NCBI GenBank assembly: GCA_020850025.1
Contig: JADZFI010000090.1
Span: 1 to 7,190 of the forward strand
Origin: Saprospiraceae bacterium
Lineage (GTDB): Bacteria; Bacteroidota; Bacteroidia; Chitinophagales; Saprospiraceae
DNA: 7,190 nt
Direction of reading: 5' to 3'
The notes below the pieces were generated by a model, which saw nothing but the letters and a program-made list of their open reading frames with translations, did not search any database and was not told the DNA's origin. Position 1 is the first letter of the stretch. Each line of letters begins with the position of its first letter. The position numbers were made by a program, and so were the translations under genes. This document shows, piece after piece, positions 1 to 4,725 of the stretch.

Positions 1-160
1 AGTAAACCTTATTGGCCATTGGACCTGGTTTGTAAAGCACAGACTGTTTGCCGTAGGTTTGCAGCGTAGCGCCACGCTGCAATAATGTGCGTTCTTCCGG
101 AGTGAGTACCGCAAATAGCGGACTGTTTTCCAAAACTGCCAGTGCGTTCTTAGTGTCCAT
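1..160 (-). CDS. Crp/Fnr-type transcriptional regulator, N-terminal fragment
   Basis: Reading leftward from an ATG at 160-158, the first 53 codons are open and continue past the window edge. The product starts MDTKNALAVLENSPLFAVLT and goes on to TPEERTLLQRGA and VLYKPGPMANKVY. The pattern 'xSPLFxxLTPEERxxL' followed by a 'vLykpGxxankvY' beta-roll start is typical of the N-terminus of the cyclic-nucleotide-binding domain of Crp/Fnr family regulators, soluble DNA-binding proteins that act as dimers. The cNMP-contacting loop and the C-terminal helix-turn-helix lie outside the window, so ligand and DNA specificity cannot be judged. It could also be a stand-alone cNMP-binding domain protein. It is divergent from the sigma factor gene at 476, sharing a 315 bp intergenic region, so control of one by the other is possible but unproven. 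Confidence 0.75.
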   Translation of the reverse strand, partial: MDTKNALAVLENSPLFAVLTPEERTLLQRGATLQTYGKQSVLYKPGPMANKVY

Positions 161-188
161 GGTAAAGATTATTGATGTGCAGATTGTG

Positions 189-347
189 TTTAATTGAATT
201 GTCAAGGCTAAGACAGAAATCCAGCAATTTGCCCCTACGCGACAAAAAAGATAAAATTCGCTCCGGGGCAAAAAGCATGTTGTTCAACTTTACAGAAAAC
301 CATCCTTAATAAAATTAAATTTTTTCATTTTACAAAATTCAATTAAA
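189..347. repeat. 12-bp inverted repeat spanning the divergent promoter region
   Basis: TTTAATTGAATT at 189-200 is the exact reverse complement of AATTCAATTAAA at 336-347, with 135 bp between the arms. One arm lies about 29 bp upstream of the regulator start, the other about 130 bp upstream of the sigma factor start. Such paired sites can serve as distant operators, but the sequence is pure AT-type and a rough estimate says a match of this length could arise by chance in so AT-rich a region. Confidence 0.3.
228..272. repeat. Nested palindrome TTTGCCCC / GGGGCAAA
   Basis: TTTGCCCC (228-235) pairs perfectly with GGGGCAAA (265-272). Inside it, after a symmetric 3-nt interior gap on each side (236-238 and 262-264), GCGA (239-242) pairs with TCGC (258-261), leaving a 15-nt loop. 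The GC-rich arms stand out in an AT-rich region. On the minus strand it sits about 68-112 nt upstream of the Crp/Fnr-like start, so it may be an operator or a leader hairpin of that gene. It is not a terminator, because no T-tract follows in either direction. Confidence 0.4.
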
Positions 348-416
348 AGTATCAATATACATTTTCTCTGAAAGCCAATTCGAAATAAAAATTTTTTAGT
401 AAAATTTTCTAATCCG

Positions 417-424
417 TACCTTTC
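417..424 (+). promoter_or_regulatory. Weak candidate -7 element for the sigma factor gene
   Basis: TACCTTTC differs from the Bacteroidota -7 consensus TAnnTTTG only in the last base and lies about 52 bp before the sigma start codon. No TTTG is found at the expected -33 spacing, so this is a weak assignment. Confidence 0.2.
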
Positions 425-475
425 GGGAAGTTAAGTTATCACTAAATTTAACGGCATCAGAACCAAACACTCAAG

Positions 476-1069
476 ATGGATAACTCGGAACAACAATTGC
501 TTTCGGCGCTGAGATTTGGCCACGAGGATGCCCTCCGGCAAATCTTTAACCGGCATTACCCGCTGTTATTGACAGATATCTACCGTCTTATCCCGGATAA
601 AAGCACCTGTGAGGATTTGGCCCAGGAGTTGTTCGTTGACCTATGGAATAAACGTGAAAGCATTGATATACATACTTCTCTGAGGGCATATCTGAGAAGA
701 GCAGCGGTCAATAAGTCCCTTAACTACCTGAAAGCCCAAAAAAGGTTGCAGTATGAGGATGCTGTCGAGTTAAGCGGCATGGCTGACACGACTGAGCAGG
801 ACGAAAAAATCAGGGAAGAAAAAGAGGACCTGGAATCGAAGCTTCATGCCGCCATTGATACACTTCCGGAGAAATGCCGGGTAGTTTTCAATTTAAGCAG
901 GTTTGAACAGCTTTCACACAAGGAAATAGCCGAAAAACTTAGCATTTCTGTCAAAACCATTGAAAATCAAATTACAAAAGCCATGAAAGTGCTGCGTGAA
1001 GCGCTTATGCAACATGGCGATTTGTCGCCGGTTGTCATTTGGGGCATAAAATGGTTGATGGGAACATAG
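476..1069 (+). CDS. FecI-type ECF RNA polymerase sigma factor
   Basis: This 197-residue protein has the size and architecture of a Bacteroidota FecI-like extracytoplasmic-function sigma factor, which directs RNA polymerase to a small regulon when released by its cognate FecR protein. Sigma region 2 covers about residues 18-88. The acidic core-binding helix EDLAQELFVDLWNKR is at 46-60, and the following stretch ending AVNKSLNYLK supplies promoter-melting residues. A charged linker (about 91-125) leads to sigma region 4, beginning LPEKCRVVFNL at 130-140, with the helix-turn-helix HKEIAEKLSISVKTIENQI at 148-166. The last ~20 residues (DLSPVVIWGIKWLM) form a hydrophobic tail often seen in this family. 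The ATG at 476 puts the first helix at the usual place, and no strong Shine-Dalgarno is seen, as is normal in this phylum. The anti-sigma gene follows after 60 bp, almost certainly co-transcribed. Confidence 0.93.
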   Translation: MDNSEQQLLSALRFGHEDALRQIFNRHYPLLLTDIYRLIPDKSTCEDLAQELFVDLWNKRESIDIHTSLRAYLRRAAVNKSLNYLKAQKRLQYEDAVELSGMADTTEQDEKIREEKEDLESKLHAAIDTLPEKCRVVFNLSRFEQLSHKEIAEKLSISVKTIENQITKAMKVLREALMQHGDLSPVVIWGIKWLMGT

Positions 1070-1129
1070 GGGCATGGCTCCTTTGATTTGTCTTAAAGCC
1101 GAACCAGATGAAAATTCCAAAAACACATC

Positions 1130-2107
1130 ATGAAAGAAATCGAATACATACTTCTCCTACAAAAACAGCTCAACGGCGAACTTGGCCCGGAGGAGAGTGC
1201 CTTACTGGAACAATGGCTCAATGCCTCTGAAGAAAACCAAATGCTGGCCACGCAGGTGAAGCAGATTTGGACAAAAACAGCAGGATACGGCAAGTCGTTT
1301 CAACCTGACCTCGAACGTGACTTTCAAAAGGTACAGGCGCGCATCCGTGCGGAAAATCAGGTACCCATGCGCGCTACCATCAGCCGTAAGCTTGTAAGGG
1401 CAGCCGCGGTAATAGCGCTATTGATCACCTCTGTTTGGGGCTGGACCCTTTATTCCGACTCCAATGCGCTCCAAACCTTTGCTGCTGCAGAAACCGGTTC
1501 CATCCAATTGAACGATGGTTCAACCGTATGGCTGCGCAAGGGAAGCCAGTTGCAATATCCGGCCTCCTTAACTGCCGACACCAGAGAGGTTCGTCTGCAG
1601 GGTGAAGGCTTTTTCCAAATCAAACATGATCCTTCCCGCCCCTTTATCGTACACCTGGAAAATGGAGGCGCCGTACAGGTATTGGGAACCGAATTTGACG
1701 TAAGTCAGGAACCCCAAAAAACCACCGTCCTGGTTCAATCAGGAAAAGTTCGCTTTTCACCTCAAGCCGGACTGGAAGGCCTGGTGCTAACCGCCGGGCA
1801 TAAAGCCGAATTCGACCACGAAAGCGATAAAATTGTTCACTCCTTAACCAACACCTTGAATGATCTTGCCTGGCAACGGGGAGGGCTGGAGTTCATCAAT
1901 ACTCCATTAAAACAGGTAGTCAAGGACTTGGAAAAATACTACAGCGTGACCATAACATTGGAGGCCCCGGGCATGGAAGATGTTCCCCACAGCGCGCCTC
2001 TAACCAACCAACCTATCGAAAAAGTTCTGGAGTCTCTCGCCCTTACACACCAAATTACGGTGGAAAAGACCGGGGAAACCCAATACAGATTGAAGGCGCA
2101 AAAGTGA
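1130..2107 (+). CDS. FecR-type transmembrane anti-sigma factor
   Basis: This 325-residue partner of the preceding sigma factor has an N-terminal cytoplasmic part (1-87) that includes QLNGELGPEESALLEQWLN (13-31), the usual short helical sigma-binding region. One membrane segment follows at about 88-108 (LVRAAAVIALLITSVWGWTL). The periplasmic FecR beta-rich domain covers about 117-230, with the family signatures LNDGSTVWLRKGSQLQYP (127-144) and VRLQGEGFFQIKHDPSRPF (154-172). A C-terminal DUF4974/STN-like domain lies at about 252-323 (FINTPLKQVVKDLEKYY). In the known model, a TonB-dependent receptor contacts the periplasmic part when it binds substrate, and the sigma factor is then released. Such pairs are normally followed by a susC/susD-like operon. 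Here the next gene is convergent, so the receptor must be encoded elsewhere or be lost. The protein is full-length with no broken motif. Confidence 0.92.
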   Translation: MKEIEYILLLQKQLNGELGPEESALLEQWLNASEENQMLATQVKQIWTKTAGYGKSFQPDLERDFQKVQARIRAENQVPMRATISRKLVRAAAVIALLITSVWGWTLYSDSNALQTFAAAETGSIQLNDGSTVWLRKGSQLQYPASLTADTREVRLQGEGFFQIKHDPSRPFIVHLENGGAVQVLGTEFDVSQEPQKTTVLVQSGKVRFSPQAGLEGLVLTAGHKAEFDHESDKIVHSLTNTLNDLAWQRGGLEFINTPLKQVVKDLEKYYSVTITLEAPGMEDVPHSAPLTNQPIEKVLESLALTHQITVEKTGETQYRLKAQK

Positions 2108-2130
2108 CACGAAGTCAAAAAGACACGAAG
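2106..2130. repeat. Tandem GACACGAAG direct repeat between convergent stops
   Basis: GACACGAAG occurs at 2106-2114 and again at 2122-2130, a 16-bp period, followed by a looser relative GCGCTAAG (2131-2138). The array overlaps the FecR stop codon (TGA, 2105-2107) and ends a few bases before the stop of the convergent gene (2136-2134). It fills essentially the whole 26-bp gap. No hairpin terminator is seen here for either gene. Confidence 0.6.
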
Positions 2131-2133
2131 GCG

Positions 2134-3639
2134 CTAAGTCATCATGTTCCAAATGTCTTCGTAAGGGATAATTTCCACAGCAAAAGTTTGACCCGCCACC
2201 TGAGGTTGTTCTCTTTCCAGCACCTCCAGTTCTTTTTTGATCTTTTTATCGGCACTGGCTGATTGGTAATCTCTTTTAGCGAATGCGATAAGCATGTTGA
2301 GGAAGGCGGCACTTCGGCGGTTCATGTCGTTATCCAGGTATCTTTTCCGGTATTTTTCCAAAGATTCAGGTGAAATGTCGGCCGAATCGAAGGTGCCTTT
2401 TACCAAACTGTAAATCACAGGTAATAGGACTAAAGGGATATTCATCCCCTGTTTGTCCTTATCAAGGACCGCAATTTCATTGCTTAATTTTGAATATTTA
2501 AAGGCCCCAACAATTTGCTCCACCTTTGGCGCGGAGAGTTTGCCCAAGGCGGCCAGCAAGTGAAGATACCCGCCGTAAAGTTGCCAGTTATCGCGCACAG
2601 CACCACTTAGAAACTCAAACTTGGGGTGACGCGACGCTTTTTCGAATAATGCCAATGCTTCCTCGTATTTTCTGGCAAACAGGCAATAATGGAGATGAAG
2701 CTCGTTCAATCGAAACCAGTTAAAGGCACCTTCTTCGTTTATGGAATGGCAAAAGGATATTGCCTCCTCCGCTTGTCCATCAAATACTCTTAGCTGGATC
2801 AGACAGGCAATCTTTTGGAAAGAGGTTCCAATGAGCATTCCCCTGCCTGCATTTGGAAGCTTTCGGAGCAAGGCCAAAGCCTCATCACAAATAGCGAGAG
2901 CCTTGGTGCAATCATTTACCGAGAGGTATTTGATGATGCCAATTTGAGCAGTATGAAAGTGATATTGGCAGGTATCGGCCTTGCTGCTTAGTGGCTGAAG
3001 TTCATCGTAATACGTACTGGCAAGTTGATGTGTTTCTTCATTTGGCGATCGCCGAACAATGTAATAATTAATAAGGTTTTCAAAATACTCCAATGCCTGC
3101 ATTTCCAGCCTGCGCTTCTCCTCATATTCCCTGTGTATTTTGGCATACCGCTCATGCAAGGCTACCGACCCTACTCTTGAGTATTCCCTTCTAAGCCTTG
3201 AAGCTACCTCGGCTGTCAGCTCCGTAAATTCATATTTTATGGTTTGTTCAAGCAAATGCTCCAGAATATCAATACCGGGCCTGGTAGCTTCTCTGACAAA
3301 CAGAATATTGGCCGCAGCAAAATCGCGATAGCAATTGTAATAAGCCTTGGTTCGTTCGTTGAACATCGGCTGATTCACGTCCACAAAGAAGGCCGTATTG
3401 ATCAGGTTTCGCTCCAAGCGACCCTTTAAACGAAGATAGGCCTGAGATTTGGGACTTTCATTCTTGCCATACATCAAACGGGCAGCCTCCTCGTCAGAGC
3501 CTACTTTGTCTTTGGCAATGGCATCGTACAAGGCTTCCACCATGCTGCCTTCCTCACCCGGGTTACCTAACACTTCAATTTGCTTGACCTTGTTTCGGGT
3601 GATGGTTTTAACCAAATCTTTGAGGGCATCAAAATCCAT
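2134..3639 (-). CDS. Conserved-looking helical (TPR-like) protein of unknown function
   Basis: A 501-residue protein that I do not recognise as a named family. It starts MDFDALKDLVKTITRNKVK and has no signal peptide or membrane segment, so it is probably cytoplasmic. The N-terminal ~110 residues contain KQIEVLGN (19-26), SDEEAARLMYG (48-58) and a YLRLKGRLERNLINTAFF helix (68-85). Residues about 100-220 are long amphipathic, charged helices. Residues about 225-340 look like degenerate tetratricopeptide repeats, for example CTKALAICDEALALLRKLP (244-262) and ARKYEEALALFEKASRHP (322-339). A C-terminal helical part ends EIIPYEDIWNMM. No catalytic motif is apparent; a scaffold or protein-binding role is plausible. 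It is transcribed toward fecR, ending 26 bp from it, and has a good Bacteroidota promoter 121-149 bp upstream. The leader of about 115 nt contains a hairpin. The regular composition and clean reading frame indicate a real gene. Confidence 0.85.
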   Translation of the reverse strand: MDFDALKDLVKTITRNKVKQIEVLGNPGEEGSMVEALYDAIAKDKVGSDEEAARLMYGKNESPKSQAYLRLKGRLERNLINTAFFVDVNQPMFNERTKAYYNCYRDFAAANILFVREATRPGIDILEHLLEQTIKYEFTELTAEVASRLRREYSRVGSVALHERYAKIHREYEEKRRLEMQALEYFENLINYYIVRRSPNEETHQLASTYYDELQPLSSKADTCQYHFHTAQIGIIKYLSVNDCTKALAICDEALALLRKLPNAGRGMLIGTSFQKIACLIQLRVFDGQAEEAISFCHSINEEGAFNWFRLNELHLHYCLFARKYEEALALFEKASRHPKFEFLSGAVRDNWQLYGGYLHLLAALGKLSAPKVEQIVGAFKYSKLSNEIAVLDKDKQGMNIPLVLLPVIYSLVKGTFDSADISPESLEKYRKRYLDNDMNRRSAAFLNMLIAFAKRDYQSASADKKIKKELEVLEREQPQVAGQTFAVEIIPYEDIWNMMT

Positions 3640-3697
3640 AATCGGTTCTTAGCATTTGGGAATAACCCCTATCAATAATTCACCATGTATTGAAAAC

Positions 3698-3726
3698 GGC
3701 CAAATTGTCCTTTTTTGGGCCTTTTT
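3698..3726. other. Hairpin GGCCAAA / TTTGGGCC with T-tract
   Basis: GGCCAAA (3698-3704) pairs with TTTGGGCC (3714-3721) with one bulged G. On the plus strand five Ts follow (3722-3726), giving it the look of a weak rightward terminator. On the minus strand it falls in the predicted 5' leader of the 501-residue protein gene. The right arm overlaps the -33 element of the rightward promoter, so the resemblance to a terminator may be incidental. Confidence 0.35.
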
Positions 3727-3742
3727 CATACACATACCTTTG
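3714..3742 (+). promoter_or_regulatory. Bacteroidota-type promoter, rightward
   Basis: TTTG (3714-3717), 17 bp, then TACCTTTG (3735-3742) is an exact match to the -33 TTTG / -7 TAnnTTTG consensus of the Bacteroidota housekeeping sigma factor. Transcription would start near 3749 and run into the apparently gene-poor stretch that ends at the terminator at 4541. It is the best promoter match noticed in the window. Confidence 0.55.
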
Positions 3743-3759
3743 TTAATCCTTAAACCAGA

Positions 3760-3788
3760 CAAATGTAGCATCATTTTGCAAAAGCAAT
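3760..3788 (-). promoter_or_regulatory. Bacteroidota-type promoter, leftward, for the 501-residue protein gene
   Basis: On the minus strand ATTG (3788-3785), 17 bp, then TACATTTG (3767-3760) is a perfect -7 match with a partial -33. The start would be near 3753, giving a leader of about 115 nt before the ATG at 3639. The spacer contains a perfect 10-bp palindrome, TTTTGCAAAA (3774-3783), a possible operator. Its -7 box faces that of the rightward promoter at a distance of 17 bp. Confidence 0.5.
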
Positions 3789-3800
3789 AATCATATATAT

Positions 3801-3989
3801 ACGCCCATTCGACTTGAAGTTTGAATGGCGCGTAATTGCCTAAGGTTGTTCAGTTCATTGACCTATCCACAGCGGCGCTGGGGACACTGGGAGTTCCATG
3901 CCTTGAATCTGCCTGTATTGAAATCAGGGTTTCTGTCCTTTTTTAGGACTAGTGGTCGTTTGACCTTTGTGACACATTTGATTCACAAA
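3801..3989 (+). other. Cluster of hairpins upstream of the 54-codon ORF
   Basis: Five inverted repeats can be read. ACGC-CCATTC (3801-3810) pairs with GAATGG-C-GCGT (3823-3833): 10 bp, one bulged C. TCCaCAGC (3866-3873) pairs with GCTGgGGA (3877-3884), with one A·G mismatch. GTCCT (3935-3939) pairs with AGGAC (3945-3949) around a T-loop. GGTC-GTTT-GACC lies at 3954-3965. TTTGTGA (3966-3972) pairs with TCACAAA (3983-3989), a perfect 7 bp around a 10-nt loop. The last three lie almost end to end. If the rightward promoter is real, they form the 5' leader of the small unit. The TGTGA/TCACA half-sites resemble CRP half-sites, but with a 10-bp rather than 6-bp gap. Confidence 0.35.
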
Positions 3990-4008
3990 ATAAAACGACT
4001 CACACAAT

Positions 4009-4173
4009 ATGGAACTTGTTCTCCTCCTCGCTCACTTGCTCCTCACTACCATTTCTCCAGATGCAATTACCTCTACGGATTGTGGGGATACCTCTAACAA
4101 CGGCACTGTAATTGACAAAGGAGGAGAAAATGAAAACGCCGATTATATCATCAACAACGATATCATGCCATAA
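4009..4173 (+). CDS. Possible small secreted acidic peptide, 54 residues
   Basis: ATG at 4009-4011, stop TAA at 4171-4173, 54 codons. The N-terminus MELVLLLAHLLLTTISPDA has a hydrophobic core (residues 3-15) like a short signal peptide or membrane anchor, though it lacks the usual positively charged start. The remainder is hydrophilic and strongly acidic (nine Asp/Glu in the whole peptide against one Lys, no Arg), with one Cys (25), Asn pairs (30-31, 49-50) and a GGENENADYIINND segment (38-51). The composition and codons look more like a real protein than those of the other frames here. No Shine-Dalgarno is seen, which is normal in this phylum. It lies inside the predicted promoter-to-terminator unit. 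I do not recognise a family; it could be a chance ORF. Confidence 0.4.
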   Translation: MELVLLLAHLLLTTISPDAITSTDCGDTSNNGTVIDKGGENENADYIINNDIMP

Positions 4174-4240
4174 TCACCGACGGCACACATTTCATGCCGC
4201 TGGAGTCAAAAAACATGCACACCACCATTTGAGCACATAA
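4130..4240 (+). CDS. Possible 36-residue His-rich ORF with strong ribosome binding site
   Basis: ATG at 4130 is preceded, at 5 nt spacing, by AAAGGAGG (4117-4124), a full 8-nt Shine-Dalgarno match. The ORF starts inside the 54-codon ORF in another frame and overlaps it by 44 bp. The product begins MKTPIISSTTISCHNH and contains eight His, including HAHHH at 29-33, and is basic overall. It could be a leader peptide or a translationally coupled partner. It could equally be chance: the same AAAGGAGGA bases encode Lys-Gly-Gly in the overlapping ORF, and Bacteroidota rarely rely on Shine-Dalgarno sequences. Confidence 0.15.
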   Translation: MKTPIISSTTISCHNHRRHTFHAAGVKKHAHHHLST

Positions 4241-4348
4241 AAGGCCTCCGCCTGAAATCACTTTAATCCCGCTTCATCACCCTAAAACCATAAGAAGTTA
4301 ACCTTTTGATTACATTTTACACCTTTCATCCCCGGTAATCTCTTTTGT

Positions 4349-4474
4349 CAGGAGAGACGCTGGTCTGTTGGGAACTCCAACATAAGGGAAGAGTAACCTG
4401 TCTTCCTGCCATACAGCAACCACCGGATGAGTCAAGTTTCTTTTAATCCGAAAAAGTGTATTAGAACACGCTTT
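4349..4474 (+). ncRNA. Candidate structured RNA with alternative pairings
   Basis: Consecutive short helices are possible. AGAC (4355-4358) pairs with GTCT (4363-4366). GTTGG (4367-4371) pairs with CCAAC (4377-4381). GGAAGA (4387-4392) pairs with TCTTCC (4401-4406). CGGAT (4424-4428) pairs with ATCCG (4446-4450). AAAG-TGT (4453-4459) pairs with ACA-CG-CTTT (4466-4474). A closing helix CAGGA (4349-4353) / TCCTG (4404-4408) would enclose the first two but excludes the GGAAGA/TCTTCC helix, so two folds compete. The strong terminator begins 34 nt downstream. It may be the 3' untranslated part of the small unit, an attenuator-like element or an independent small RNA. No known RNA family was recognised. 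Confidence 0.3.
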
Positions 4475-4508
4475 ATTGCACATTCATTTTGTAAATCTTC
4501 CTGTCATG

Positions 4509-4541
4509 AACCGGAGCGTTTTTTTACGCTCCGGTTTTTTT
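4509..4541 (+). terminator. Strong intrinsic (rho-independent) terminator
   Basis: AACCGGAGCGT (4509-4519) and ACGCTCCGGTT (4526-4536) form a perfect 11-bp stem with a six-T loop, and the T-tract runs 4535-4541. It acts rightward; the minus-strand side lacks a T-tract beyond two bases. No recognised long plus-strand gene lies upstream within 2.4 kb (fecR ends at 2107, and the intervening gene is on the other strand). It therefore argues for a real transcript in the 3.7-4.5 kb stretch, and it insulates the protease gene at 4726. Confidence 0.92.
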
Positions 4542-4725
4542 GTTGTTGCCTCTGTTTTTACGGACTTTGGTCGACTGTTCAGGTTCACTTATCAACCATT
4601 TATCCAATCTTTTGTCATTCCACGAAACAATGAACCATCTTCGGGCGCTAATTCGCCATGTCTGGCGTTTATGCACAACCCAAGCCATGAATTTGTCTAA
4701 CCAATCATCACACAGGAACGAAGTT

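Larger units (their letters stand above)
161..475. promoter_or_regulatory. Divergent AT-rich intergenic region (crp/fnr-like | fecI-like)
   Basis: These 315 bp separate the two outward-facing regulators. The part from about 295 to 410 is very AT-rich, with runs such as AAATTTTTT and two copies of the 8-mer AAAATTTT (387-394 and 401-408). No ORF worth reporting was found. The region must hold both promoters, but neither is a clean match to the Bacteroidota consensus. The best leftward -7 candidate is TAGCCTTG (complement of 203-210, one mismatch to TAnnTTTG), and the best rightward one is TACCTTTC (417-424). Two inverted-repeat structures are listed separately. Confidence 0.6.
3640..4725. other. 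1.1-kb stretch without a recognisable long gene
   Basis: No ORF over 90 codons is convincing here on either strand. The stretch nevertheless holds, in order: a leader hairpin of the leftward gene (3698-3721), two interlocking opposed promoters (3714-3788), a hairpin cluster (3801-3989), a possible 54-codon gene (4009-4173) overlapped by a 36-codon ORF (4130-4240), about 100 bp with only a tiny AGGC-CTCC-GCCT hairpin (4242-4253), a second hairpin cluster (4349-4474), a strong rightward terminator (4509-4541), and a 184-bp leader to the protease gene. I checked by eye for hallmarks of tmRNA, RNase P RNA, SRP RNA and common riboswitches and found none. Confidence 0.6.

Noticed and set aside
3825..4097. 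90-codon plus-strand ORF in the gene-poor stretch
   Set aside because: Its Arg/His/Trp/Leu-rich product shows no domain, it overlaps several hairpins, and the 54-codon ORF in another frame looks more protein-like.
4366..4382. Possible tRNA anticodon arm (TGTTG-GGAACTC-CAACA)
   Set aside because: The loop has G rather than T before the would-be anticodon, and no T-arm or acceptor stem with tRNA consensus bases flanks it.
4630..4725. Upstream in-frame ATGs (4630, 4687) as the start of the M16 protease
   Set aside because: They would put 13-32 mostly polar residues before a well-formed signal peptide; the ATG at 4726 begins it exactly and has AGGAA at suitable spacing.
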